Shown here one piece after another: positions 45,226-56,530 of a stretch of DNA of 64,000 bases; positions within the stretch are counted from its first letter, which is position 1; each line of letters begins with the position of its first letter. Both the position numbers and the translations under genes were made by a program. This DNA is from Callorhinus ursinus (lineage: Eukaryota > Chordata > Mammalia > Carnivora > Otariidae). The stretch covers positions 558,001 through 622,000 of the forward strand of contig NW_020313157.1 of assembly GCF_003265705.1 (NCBI RefSeq), in the 5' to 3' direction. The notes under the pieces were generated by a model that saw only the letters and a program-made list of their open reading frames with translations, did no database searches and was not told where the DNA came from.

Positions 45226-45504
45226 CAGTAAAGTCCTTATATTCTTGCAAACTACCTTTCTTTTAAGTCAGGTCATCTTAACAAGATGTGTTGAGACTTC
45301 AACTAGCCTCCACGGGGCTACAAAGAAAAATGTAGAAGACAGGGGCCCATTCCTAAAGAGTATACAACCCAAAGTCCACTGGCAGGGGTTGGGGGGAATC
45401 TCATTCATTCCGTAATTACACACTTACCTAAAATCATCACCACACCTAGAATTGTCATTAACTCTCACTATGCCTTATCCAAACCCTGGTTCAGTCATGA
45501 TTTG

Positions 45505-45544
<40 letters not shown>

Positions 45545-45639
45545 ATATATATACTATAGCCCAGAAGACTCTAAGTAAATCCCTGCCATCAAAAACTGTT
45601 GTGTTTGTTTATGAATAAGAAAATATTTACTTTTCCACA
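45226..45639. other. Unassigned stretch with a CT/CA repeat
   Basis: Nothing recognised except the microsatellite. Confidence 0.5.
45504..45545 (+). repeat. (CT)n(CA)n compound microsatellite
   Basis: About eleven CT units joined directly to about nine CA units. Confidence 0.96.
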
Positions 45640-45765
45640 CATTGGTATTATACTATTTATAAATGGGGATGATAATATTCAACCCCAAACAGTGATATTA
45701 AGTATCAAATAAGTTATTATTCATAAAATGCTTATAAGCAGAACTGACATACAGGAAACACCACT
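45640..45765 (+). mobile_element. MIR SINE, 3' half
   Basis: 'ataaatggggatgataatat' and 'aagtatcaaataagttatta' with 'aaatgcttataagcagaact' follow MIR. Confidence 0.7.
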
Positions 45766-46204
45766 AGCTAGTCTTAAAATTATTTATATTATTATTGTTA
45801 ATACTAATTCTCTTTCCTCTCTTTTAACCAAACAACCACAGAGTGATATGTACAGTGGGTAATAATACACATTGTTGACAACACCACAAATTAAAGAAGA
45901 TATGGACAATGCTTAATAATATCAGATTTTTTTGGGAGAATATTTGTACCCAGTTCACACAGACTTTCTTTCTCTGAAATTGCAATCACACTCAGGGGTG
46001 GGATGTTAGCCACCATATATGACTATATGAACCACCTCCCTTGCCCACAGCTGTTTGGACCAAAGGAGTCTAGGAAAGAACAATTAGAACTTGGAATTAA
46101 AATCTGAGGCTACATCTTACAATTGTTTGAGGTGGGAGCTATAATAAATAAAGCTTTTCAAAAGAATAACTTAGGTTGAATTTTGGAGCAAATAATCCAT
46201 CACC
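45766..46204. other. Unassigned AT-rich stretch
   Basis: Nothing recognised. Confidence 0.5.
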
Positions 46205-46350
46205 ACTGTTTGTCAGTTTCCTCTGTAAAGTGGAATTAATGATACCCATCTTCATGGGTATTGTGAGGAGTAAATGAGAGAGTGCATAAAGGGCTTAGAA
46301 CCATCCTAGACTTGGCACATAGTAAGTGCTCAAAAAATGTGTGTTAGCCT
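46205..46350 (+). mobile_element. MIR SINE, 3' half
   Basis: 'gtcagtttcctctgtaaagt', 'attgtgaggagtaaatgaga', 'cttggcacatagtaagtgct'. Confidence 0.85.
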
Positions 46351-46454
46351 CATTTTCCAAGGGAACAAAACACTTTGTACTGCAAAATTGCTTATAATCT
46401 AATGGGCTGTGAATTTTTAAGAGAAAACTGGACACTTAAACAGTTGGTGCTAGT

Positions 46455-46710
46455 CATCTAATATTTATTGAGGAACTATTTGCTTGGCACACTGCTACTG
46501 ATCTAAAGACATTATCATAGTTAATACTCATATCCTTAAGAGAAAGTTGGTATTTCTATGCTCATTTGTATGGACAGGACATTGAGGTTTAGGAAGCCTG
46601 AGCCATGAACCCACAGTCTGATGTCTGGTAAGTGGCAGAGCTGGGATTTGAACTCAGGCAGCCTGACCTCCGAGCCTATATGCTTAACCACCATGAAGTT
46701 CTGCCTCCTT
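46455..46710 (-). mobile_element. MIR SINE, antisense, near full length
   Basis: 'atctaatatttattgaggaa', 'gtaagtggcagagctgggat', 'ttgaactcaggcagcctgac' and 'tatatgcttaaccaccatga' follow reversed MIR from end to start. Confidence 0.88.
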
Positions 46711-47260
46711 CTTCCCATGAGCAGAGAACCTCTGTGTTGTCAATTTGGGTTTTATTTAAATATTTCAGCGTCAACAGAAAGCTCCCTTCACCACAAACCA
46801 AATGTTGTTCTTAATAAGCCAGCCCCCTCCTTTCCAAATGTAAACGTCTACCTCCGAGTCAAGGAGCAGCCGCATGCTTTCCAGTCCTGTGAATCGAGCT
46901 AATGGCACCACTTCTTCCAAGGCTCAGATTTTAATTAGCTCATAAGTCTGTCACTGGCTGGTGAAGTATTTATTTCTCAGGAATACACTTTAGTAATTTA
47001 TGAATCAGAGTCCTATGTAGAAATGGGATAAGGACTGTTTCTACATAGCTGTCTATTCTCATTGGAAAAGACAGCTTCCACATTGTTAACCTCTGTACCA
47101 AATCCAGCAGCCTTTTATGTGTGGAGGACTTTGTTTGTCTGTTTGCTTTTGGGCGCTCTGAATCATTTTGATGCTAACATTTTGGGATGGGATGTGAAAG
47201 GAGCTGGGAAGTCAGGGGTATAATATGCTACCCTGATGGAGAAGACATTATTAAGAGTAT
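46711..47260. other. Unique stretch, possibly conserved
   Basis: No repeat recognised. 46900-47010 carries homeodomain-like words (ttttaattagctcataagt). No exon supported. Confidence 0.4.
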
Positions 47261-47436
47261 TTTTTTAAATGTTAGAGAATGGTGGGGTGGGCAGCGGGAG
47301 AGGGAGAGAGAGTCTCAAGTAGACTCTGCACCGAGCGTGGAGCCCCACATGGGGCTCAATCTCACGATCCTGAGATCCCGACCTGAGCTGATACCAAGAG
47401 TGGGATGCCTAACCAGCTTTGCCACCCAGGAGCCCC
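47261..47436 (-). mobile_element. Old CAN-SINE, antisense
   Basis: T-rich start, gagagagagtctcaagtaga, gggctcaatctcacgatcct, and end ttgccacccaggagcccc. Older subfamily of the 'tctcaagcagactcc' kind. Confidence 0.9.
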
Positions 47437-47654
47437 ATCACTAAAGACTTTAAAAAAACCACAAAAAAACCCACAAGTTATTACAAGAAAGAAAGAAGCA
47501 GTATAGAAGTATACAGCACATACTTCAAATTACAGATATTCTATTAACATATATCGTATCAACAAGTCTATTAAAAACTCGTGATACCTGGTGAAAGTAT
47601 AGAACACTGTGGGCATTTTAAAGGGTCATGGGGTTGTATGCATAACATTTCCAA

Positions 47655-47757
47655 ATATGCATATCCTTTGACCTAGTAACTCCATTTTTAGAATTAGATA
47701 CACAACACCTGTGCAAAGACATTGTAGAGTAATATGCATTGATGCGGCATTGATTAA
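47655..47757 (+). mobile_element. Old L1 fragment
   Basis: 'catatcctttgacctagtaa', 'ctccatttttagaattagat', 'gatgcggcattgattaaaac' fit the L1M4-like ORF2 region. Confidence 0.6.
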
Positions 47758-47831
47758 AACATATAGCTTCCACTCTTGCCTGTCTTCTTTCCATTCTCCA
47801 CTGCAGGCTGTGGGATCTTAAACAGAAACTA

Positions 47832-48409
47832 CTGAGACAAATAATGCAATATATGTTGAGAAAAAAAAGGAGGAGGAGGAAGATAGCAGGAGAGGAAGAG
47901 CGAAGGGGAGTAAATCGGAGGGGGAGACGAAACATGAAAGATGATGGACTCTGAAAAACAAACTGAGGGTTCTAGAGGGGAGGGGGGTGGGGGGATGGCT
48001 TAGCCTGGTGATGGGTATTAAAGAGGGCACGTTCTGCGTGGAGCACTGGGTGTTATGCACAATGAATCACGGAACACTACATCAAAAACTAATGATGTGT
48101 GATGATTAACATAAGAATAAAAAATTTAAAGATAAAAAGAAGAAGATAGCAGGAGGGGAAGAATGAAGGGGATAAATCGGAGGGGGAGACCAACCATGAG
48201 AGACGATGGACTCTGAAAAACAAACTGAGGGTTCTAGAGGGGAGGCGGGTGGGGGGATGGGTTAGCCTGGTGATGGGTATTAAAGAGGGCACGTTCTGCA
48301 TGGAGCACTGGGTGTTATGCACAAACAATGAATCATGGAACACTACATCAAAAACTAATGATGTAATGTATGGTGATTAACATAACAATAAAAAATTAAA
48401 AAAAAAAAC
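47832..48409 (+). mobile_element. Carnivore L1 3' end, two tandem copies
   Basis: Two copies of the carnivore L1 3' terminus, 47879-48141 and 48142-48409, both starting gaagatagcagg and both running through 'ggactctgaaaaacaaactg', 'agggttctagaggggagg', 'tggagcactgggtgttatgc', 'ggaacactacatcaaaaact'. The whole is flanked by cagaaacta at 47823-47831 and 48410-48418. Confidence 0.95.
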
Positions 48410-48639
48410 CAGAAACTAGATCGAGTGGCCACGCCACCCCCAACCCCTGTGTAAAACCCATCAGTGGCCTCCTTATGTTGCAAATTCTAAAAATAAAATG
48501 GTACACCTCTTATTAACTATATGTAATCTATTGTTGCAAAGTATTATTATGTACATATGAATGTATATGTCCAAGTAGGCACTATATTTCCCCTATACTA
48601 GCTGCTAACATACGGATTTTTAGAAGTAATTCTTCATCC

Positions 48640-48770
48640 TTTCATTTACTCAATGCCCATATTTTTTCACATATATTTTTAAGTGTGTCATTTTTGCCAG
48701 AAACTATGCCAGGGGCTGGAGATACAACAGTAGAAAACATATATAAAGACTCTACCCTCATACAGTTTAT
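48640..48770 (-). mobile_element. L2 3' end, antisense
   Basis: 'ccagaaactatgccaggggc', 'tggagatacaacagtagaaa' and 'actctaccctcatacagttt'. Confidence 0.75.
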
Positions 48771-48787
48771 ATTTATTTTATTGTTTA

Positions 48788-48868
48788 TTTTTTTATTTAA
48801 ATTCAATTAGCCAACATATAGTACATCATTAGTTTCAGATCCAGTGTTCAGTGATCCATCAGTTGCGC
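48788..48868 (-). mobile_element. 81-bp 5'-truncated carnivore L1, antisense
   Basis: Text 'aattcaattagccaacatat', 'agtacatcattagtttcaga', 'tccatcagttgcgc' is the reversed extreme 3' end of carnivore L1, opening with T-rich DNA (its poly(A) on the other strand). Perfect 13-bp duplication attttattgttta at 48775-48787 and 48869-48881. Confidence 0.93.
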
Positions 48869-49526
48869 ATTTTATTGTTTAAATTCATATGCTATAAACT
48901 TCACATTCTGAGTGTGCAGTACTATAAGTTTTAACACAGTGTATACATCCTACAATTGTTATATCACAATTAGGAAACAGAACAGTTCCATCACCTAAAC
49001 ATCTCCCTATGCCATTCCTTCATAATCACTTTTCCTGGTCCTAACTCCCAGCAACCACTGACCCATTCTCAATCCCTATAGCTTTTGTCATTTGAATGGA
49101 TTCACGCTGTATATGATCTTTTGCTTTCACTCAGCATGATGTCTTTCAGTGGATCCAAGCTGCTGCACGGGTCAAGAGTTTGTTTCTTTTTGTTGCTGAG
49201 TAACATTCCATTATATGGACATACCACAGTTTGTTTACTCATTCACCTATCTGAAGACATTTGGGTTGTTTCCAGTTTGGGGCTTTTATAAATAGAGCTG
49301 CTATAAACAGTTATTTATAGGTTTTTGAAACTTTTGTTTAGATTTCATTTCCCTGTGTAAAATCCCAGAACTGGGATTACTAGGTCACAGAAGTAAATGT
49401 TTAACTTTGTAATATACTGCCAAATATTTTCTAAAGGGACTGTCCCATTTTACATTCCCAACAGCAATGTATGAGAAATCCAGTTTTTCCAAATCCTCAC
49501 TAGCACTAGATACTGTCAATATTTTT

Positions 49527-49748
49527 TTTTAAGACTTATTTATTTATTTGAGAAAGAGAGAGAAGCAGAGACAGAGACAAAGAGCACTTGGGAGAGAGGA
49601 GCAGAGGGAGAGGGAGAGAGAATCTCAAGCAGACTCCAAGCTGAGTGTGGAGCCCAAGGAGGGCTGGATCCCACAGCCCTAAGATCAGGCTCTGAGCTGA
49701 AACCAAGAGTCAGAGGCTTAATTGACTGGGTCACCCAAGTGCCCCTAA
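49527..49748 (-). mobile_element. CAN-SINE, antisense, in the L1
   Basis: Older subfamily (gagaatctcaagcagactcc on the plus strand). Perfect 17-bp duplication atactgtcaatattttt at 49510-49526 and 49749-49765. Confidence 0.96.
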
Positions 49749-49780
49749 ATACTGTCAATATTTTTAACCTTATGCACCCT

Positions 49781-49984
49781 TGGGGTGCCTTGGTGGCTCA
49801 GTCGGTTGAGCTTCCGACTCTTGGTTTCAGCTCAGGTTGTGATCTCAGGGTCGTGAGATCCAGCCCTGTGTGGGTCTCCCTGCTGAGTGGGGAGTCGGCT
49901 TCTCTCCCTCTTCCGCTCCTTCTGCCTCTCCCCCCAATCATGTGTTCTCTCTCTCTCTCAAAATAAATAAAATCTTTTTAAAAA
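49781..49984 (+). mobile_element. CAN-SINE, sense, next to the previous one
   Basis: Head tggggtgccttggtggctca, CT-rich region, AAAATAAATAAAATC tail. Imperfect duplication aaccttatgcaccct (49766-49780) versus aatcttacacaccct (49985-49999). Confidence 0.95.
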
Positions 49985-52900
49985 AATCTTACACACCCTA
50001 CTAGATGTTTTAGAGTTATCTCATCCCAGTGTCTGTATTTTCCAAATGACTACTGATATGAAGCATCTTTCCACGTACTTATTTGCCTTATGAGTATCTT
50101 CTTTGTGAATTGTCCATTCAAGTCTTTTTTTCCCTCCATTTTTAAAATTGGTTTTGTTTTTTCTTACTTTTGAGTTTTGAGAATTCACTATCTATTCTAG
50201 ATACTGGTCCTTTATCAGCAAGGTAATTTGCAAATATTTTCTTTCAGTTTTTCCCTTTTTTTTTTTACTTCTTTAACATAGCTCTTTGCAGATAACTTGT
50301 TACAAAAAATACTACATCAGATTTACATTTCTTCTTTTTTGGATTGTGATTTTGATGTCATGTTTAAAAACTCTTTTTGACTTCCCAGGACATGGATATT
50401 TTCCCCTGTATTTTCTTCTAAAATTTTACAGCTCTACATTTTACATTTAGATCTATGATCCATATTGAGTTAATTTTTGTATAAGTTATGAAATGCAGGG
50501 TTATACATTTTGCATATAGATTTCCAATTGTTCCAATACTGTTTGTTTAAAAAAACTAATTTCTCCCTTGATTTTGCACTTTTTTTCAAGATTCAATTAC
50601 CTATACTGGTGTGGGTCTATTTCTGGACTCTCTGTTCCTCTGATCAGTGTGTCTATTCTCTGCCAAATACTACACTATCTTGATTACTCTCAGTGTACAT
50701 TAAATAAAATATACTCATAAAACATATTAAGATATGTTCACATAACTTTATTCTATATTCTTCTTTATTTGGTATCTTCTAGTTCATTTATCTTTCCATA
50801 TGAGCTTTAAAATCTTTATGATTATATCTACAAAAAAATCTGCTGGAATTTTGTTTTGTATTGTGTTAAGTCTTTAGAACATTTTATGGAGAATTAACAT
50901 ATTTACTACGTGGAGTCTTCTAATCCATGAAACGCAATATTCCTCTGTTTATTTAGATCTTCTTTAATTAACTGCATGAATAGTTTATAGTTTTCAGCAT
51001 AAATATCCTTTACATGCCTGTTGATTTATACATAAATATTTCATTTTCTGAAGCATTGTTAACGGTTTATTTTTAAATTTTGGATTCCAAATGTTATTGG
51101 GTAGCATCAAGATACAGGTAAAGATATTGATACAGTATATAGAGTGAAATTGTGTTTTGACCTTGCATCTTGGTGCAATGCTAAACTCATTCATCAGTTC
51201 TAAGATGCTTTTAGAGAGTTCTTGGGACCTTCTAAATATTGTCTGTGAATAGGCACATTTTTATTTCTTCCTCTCTAATAAGTATGCTCTTTATTTCTTT
51301 TTCTTGCCTTATTGCACTAAGATTTCCAAGGCAGATCACATAGGAGTGGTAAGTGTGGCCCTCGTTTCCTTTCTCCTGCTCTAAATGACGTCAGCTGTAG
51401 GGTATTTGGCAAATGCCTTTTATCAGGTTGAGGCAGTTCCTTTCTAGTGTCAGTATTTGAGAGTTTTTGTCATCAGTGTATAGTCATTTTTCTTAAAATA
51501 TATTTTGGCATTAGCTTAATAGGGTCCTGTTTTTTATTATGTTAATATAAGTGAATTACGTGAATTTTTCAAATATTAAATCAGTCTTACATTCCTGGGG
51601 AAAACCTTACTTGATTGTGCTGTTATTGTTTTATACATAGCTGGATTTGATTTGTTAATATTTTGTTGAGGATACTTTTTTGTCCATCTTTGTGAGCTAT
51701 AGTTTCTTTTCCTTTTATGTCCTTTACTCGGGCTTGTTATCAGGTTAGTTCTAGCTTCATAAAATGAGTTGGGATGTATTCTGCCCCTTTTCTATTCTGG
51801 AAGAAACCGTGTATAATTGGTGTTTTTTCAACTGTAAATGTTTGGTAGAATAAACAGCGATACCATCCGAGTCTATAAATGTTTGTCTTAGAAGGATATC
51901 CTAAATAAACTAAATGTTGTTAAAAACTTCTGTATTATTTATATTATCTAGTTCATTTTGGGTGAGTTTTGGTACTGATTTTCAAGAAATTAGTCTATTT
52001 AAGTTGTTGAGTAAATGTACATGGATTGTTTGTAACATGTCCTTACTATCTCTTTAATGCATGTGATGTTTCTAATTTTTGCCATTTTCTTCTTTTGCCA
52101 GTCTTACTAGAGATTTATCAATTTTTTAATACTTTGAAAGAACCTGCTTTGGTTTGACTGATTTTCTCTTGTTTCTCTATTTTCAATTTCATTGATTTCT
52201 GTTCTTATATTTAGTAGCTCCTTCTTTCCGTCTGCTTTTTTTTTTCCCATTTGCTTACTCTTAATTCTCTAGTTTCTTAAGATGAACGTTTAGATCATTG
52301 ATTTTTAAGAACTTTCTTCTCTTCTAATAGAAGCATTTAGCATTATAAATTTTCCTCAAAGCACTGCTTTAGCTTCATACCATATATTTTGTATATTGTA
52401 TTTTAATTTTAATTCAGTTTGAAATATATTATAATTTCCCCGAGACCTCCTCTTGAACCATGGATTAGTCTGACCTGCGTTGTACGTAGGTTTTCCTGTT
52501 AACTTTATGTTACCGAGTTCTAATTTGATTCTGTTTTATCAAAGAAAAGTGTGGTATTGATTTCAATTCTTTCAAATTTGTTAAGGTTGGTATTATGACC
52601 CAGAATATGGTTTATCTTAGTGAATGTGCCATGGGAGCTCAAAAAGAATGGGTACTCTGCTGTTGTTGGATGGCATGGATTATATATTTCAATGATTTTC
52701 TGTTGGTCAGTGGTGTAGTTCACTTCTATGGTCTTGCAGATTTTTCTCTTTAGAGATTCTATCAAATACTGAGAGAGAGCTCTTAAAGCCCTTAACTGTG
52801 TTTGTGGATTTTTCCATTTCTCCTTTCAATTCTGTCAGGTTTTGTTTCATGTATTTTGAGGCTATGTAGGATTGCTATGTCTTCCTGGTGAATTGACCCT

Positions 52901-52985
52901 TTCATCATTACGCTATGTCCCTATATTCCTGGTTACTTTCTTTGCTCTGAAGTGCACTTTGTCTGAAATTCGGCATAAGAGACAG

Positions 52986-53804
52986 AATGGAGGTCATTCT
53001 CAGAATGTTCTATCTTAACTGGAAATAGAACTCCCACATGGAATTTTTAAATTGTCTGTTTATTTGTCCTATCTGCCACAATAATTTGCTCTTTTTGAAA
53101 GTAGTTCGTATAGTATACTTTCTACTATTGTAACATCAGAGCCTAGCATAATGTTTACTCCAGTGCAGGTTCTCAACAGTTCTGATGATTCAATAATCAG
53201 TTCACCATACAGAGATATGATGATAGCTGCCAATTATATACGTGAGTGTGTATCCACATATATGCACAGACACATGCATAAACACGTGTATATGCATATG
53301 TGCATGAAAAGTTTACTACCTTCTGCATACAGTGAAAATAGCAGTGCACAGGTGCGGGATATGTGCTCTGTATTCCTAGCCTGAGTCAAACGCATGGTCA
53401 TATATGTGCAGACACATTGCAGCATCTGGCTTACTCTTACAGAAGGTGGCTTTCATTCATCTACAACATGAGAAAGGGAACTGTGATCTCTCCCTCTTAG
53501 CATCCTCGGGCCAACAGAGCCGACCAGTCTAGGACATCCAACGCATCTTGGTGACACAAACCACCAGCAACAGTTTATTGCATCATCTCAAATCATATGC
53601 TAACTATAACAACAGTTGATAGATCCGAGTAAGTTCTCTTTGTGCAGGCATCAGGCTATATCCTTTCATTCTTTCTGCACATGACTTTGCTAGATTCTTG
53701 AGGCGAACAGACTTCAGATGGCTTACCACTATGACCCTCTGTCGCCTAGCATTCATGTCTTTGTGAACTTCTCTCCCCTTGTGTATGGTGTGTGCTTGGG
53801 ACCT
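52986..53804. other. Unassigned stretch
   Basis: A possible L2 3' scrap near 53135-53190 ('gagcctagcataatgtttac'). No gene seen. Confidence 0.45.
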
Positions 53805-54225
53805 GCAGTGTGCTTTCAACTGATGGAATACAGCAAAGGTGATAGGATATTTGTGATTACATGTACATTATTAAATAAGATGATAACATCTCTTGCTGAA
53901 GTTCACATCTCTCTCTATCTCCCTTCCCCCGTCACCCTTCTCCTTCCCTTTCTCTCTGTCTCCATTTCTGGCTTTGAAGAACCAAGCTGCCATGAATCCT
54001 ACAGCCACAAGGAAATTAATTTTGCCAAAAACCTAAGGGTACTTGGAGAAAGCTCCAGAGAAGCATCTGATGAGAATCCAGTCCTGGCTGATACCCTGAT
54101 TGCAGTCTGCAAGATCCTAAGCAGAGGACCCCGCTAGGCCATGTGCACAGAAGCTGTGAGATAATAAATGTGTACTGTTTTAAGCTTCTAAGTGTGGTAA
54201 TTTGCTCTACAGCAAATACAATACA
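53805..54225 (+). mobile_element. LTR-like repeat (ERVL/MaLR type)
   Basis: 'gatggaatacagcaaaggtg' near its start and 'agaagctgtgagataataaa' with 'gttttaagcttctaagtgtg' and 'gtaatttgctctacagcaaa' at its end fit an old LTR family that also occurs at 55950. Solitary and without genes. Confidence 0.65.
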
Positions 54226-54239
54226 ATCCTTATAAAACT

Positions 54240-54410
54240 CTAAGAGGTTAAGTATTATATGATCCCCATTTTTCAGATGGGATAATGGAGATTCCTGGAA
54301 GCTAAGCAATTTCCCCAACATCATACGTTAAGCAATGATTGAGCTAGAATTCCAACTTATACACCTCTGGTTCCACAAACTGTGCTCTTAATAACTACCT
54401 CATACTGCCT
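54240..54410 (-). mobile_element. MIR SINE, antisense
   Basis: 'gatccccatttttcagatgg', 'gaagctaagcaatttcccca' and 'tgtgctcttaataactacct'. Confidence 0.85.
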
Positions 54411-54599
54411 CCCTCCATGTCTGAGGGTTATTAAAAACATAGAATGTTAGGGTTGTTAACACATTAACATTGATTCACAAGTACTCCCAAAGCTCTCTGA
54501 TAAAAATTTGAAAATGACTTAGGCCGTTCATTGAGAGAACAGTTTTTTCCCCCACCAATGTATTTGCTATAAACCCCCAAACATTTAATGTGGCATAAA

Positions 54600-55055
54600 A
54601 GCTCCATCATGATCTGAACTCTGGCTACTCTTCCAACGGTCACTTCTCTGCCTTTTCTTTCCAGCTCTCACCTGGTTGTCCTTTCTTCACCAGACTGGAT
54701 GCCTTGCAGTTACACAGATGCACCATGGTTTCGGTTAACTTTAGGTATTTTACTTAATGCTGGCAAGCTGCCCTCTCCTTTGTCTTCTGTCTCTCTCTTG
54801 GCCTACAGCTTTCAGCTTAGACAACTCCTCCTCCAGGAAGCCTTCCCCACCTTACTCCTGTCAACACCACGTGCCCCCACAGAATCCTAAACCGCCTCTG
54901 CCTAGCACATGTCACATCTTACTTAAGTCATCAGCTCACTACTCCCAGCAGACCGTGAAAGCCTTGAGGAGACAGTCTGTGTCCTGCGTGCTGTCATATG
55001 TCAATGCCTAGCACCGTATCTGGTACAGAGGAGCTGGTCATAACCATCAGCCAAA
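54600..55055 (+). mobile_element. L2 LINE, 3' part
   Basis: 'tccaggaagccttccccacc', 'ccttgaggagacagtctgtg', 'aatgcctagcaccgtatctg' keep L2 order over about 450 bases. Frames of 63 and 84 codons are relics. Confidence 0.82.
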
Positions 55056-55639
55056 TGCATGGTGGGTGTCTCCAGAGCCCTCTCTGTCTCCATTTACCTT
55101 AAAAGTGAGTAGAGTGCTTCTTAACGAATCCCCTAATGGCAGCCTCACTGCATTGCCCCAAGTCACATGAACTGCATTTTCTAATTCCCACGGCCCTGAC
55201 TGGCATGGGGTTTTCATTTTTTTCTGAAAGTTTCAGTTTTAAGCATTAATGGACTCACTGAATGGAGCTGTGCATTAGGTGAGAGCAGCAACAAATCTGG
55301 ACCTTGACTATTTATTGATGATTTATTTGCTTATGAAATGAGGCCGTGTTCCAATAAACTGTTTTGGGAGAAGAGTTAGGACAAGCAAGGGTATTGGTAC
55401 ATGTGACCTATGTCCCTGAAATACAATAGCTTTGCCCCAAAAGTACTTTGTATAATTCCTCATGACCTGCTCAAGGCAATTACCACTTACCCCTAGGCTT
55501 TCAGAAGAAATACAGTGAGGATCTGATTGCTTGGCTGGGTTTTCTCTGTGTCTGGATACTCAAGATGGGGAAAGTGAATTTAGACCTACTATGTCGTTGG
55601 CAAATGGGACAGAAATATGGGCCTATGGTGTGTGACATG
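55056..55639. other. Unassigned unique stretch
   Basis: Nothing recognised. Confidence 0.5.
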
Positions 55640-55825
55640 GAGAAGGGAGTTTCAGAGGTTGCTGCTATCTGTGCCTCAGTTTCCACATCTGGAAAATGGG
55701 CACACAATACCACCCCTGAGGGTTGTTTTGAGAATTAAATGAGAAGAGGCACATGAAGCACTAAGCACAGTGCCTGACACTTAGTAGTTGCTCAGTAAAT
55801 GTGAGCCTTTATTACCATGAGCCTT
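55640..55825 (+). mobile_element. MIR SINE
   Basis: 'ctgtgcctcagtttccacat', 'gggttgttttgagaattaaa', 'gcacagtgcctgacacttag', 'tagttgctcagtaaatgtga'. Confidence 0.9.
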
Positions 55826-55949
55826 AATACAAAGCTGTTAGGGTGTTAAGTCCTCAGTGAATGTCACTGGCCATTATTACCATCACTGCCGTTTCATGGT
55901 TTTCTCAGTGCTTCCCAGGGTGGACATGTAGTAAATGTGGTAGGAAGCA

Positions 55950-56400
55950 TCTCATACGTTCCCAAATGATCCCTATCCTTGTATGACTCCCTCTCCTTGC
56001 GGGTGGGCTAGATTGATGAACTCATTTCTAACCAATAAGGTAAAGTGGAAATGATGGGATGCCATGTCCAAGATGAGGTAGTAAAATGCCTGTGTTTTCC
56101 ATCCTGGTGTCTTTTCTCATTGTCCCTTGAACTGCCCACTCTGGGGGGGGGATCCAGGAACCCTGTCATGAGGCAGTCTTCTAGAAAGATCCATGTCAGT
56201 GAAGGCAGACCTTCTGAGACCCACCAACAAGAGCTAAGAGGCAGATCTTCCCCTACTAGAACCCTGACATGGTTTTTACCCAACCAATACCTACCAAAAC
56301 TATTCAAGATGCTCCCAGATTACTGACCCACAGAAACTGTGAGATAATAAGAGCTTGCTGTTTCTAGTCACTAAGTAGTGGTGCCGTTTGTTAGGTAGCA
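55950..56400 (+). mobile_element. LTR-like repeat (same kind as 53805)
   Basis: 'accaataaggtaaagtggaa', 'ttactgacccacagaaactg', 'tgagataataagagcttgct' and 'gttaggtagcaacagacaac' give the LTR body and end. Confidence 0.7.
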
Positions 56401-56404
56401 ACAG

Positions 56405-56530
56405 ACAACAAAGCCAAGAGCTTGTTGTCTTGTAAACTTCATGAGGGTAGGGCTTCTGCACATCTTATTCACCACCATATACCTAATATCTATCAACATT
56501 CCTGGTACACAGCAAGTGCTCAGAAAAGAT
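56405..56530 (+). mobile_element. L2 3' end
   Basis: 'aacttcatgagggtagggct', 'ccatatacctaatatctatc', 'tggtacacagcaagtgctca'. Confidence 0.78.

Larger units (their letters stand above)
48869..52985 (-). mobile_element. Old L1 LINE, antisense, about 3.7 kb of L1 text
   Basis: From left to right: 3' UTR ('ccagcaaccactgacccatt' region), ORF2 C-terminus ('gacatttgggttgtttccag'), ORF2 middle ('ttctggactctctgttcctc', 'aggttgaggcagttccttt'), and ORF2 N-terminal part ('ctctgctgttgttggatggc', 'ctctgaagtgcactttgtct'). 5' truncated within ORF2. Frames are broken. Two SINEs sit inside it. Confidence 0.92.

Noticed and set aside
51386..51393. Another perfect TGACGTCA
   Set aside because: Sits in the body of an old L1 with no companion site; most likely chance.
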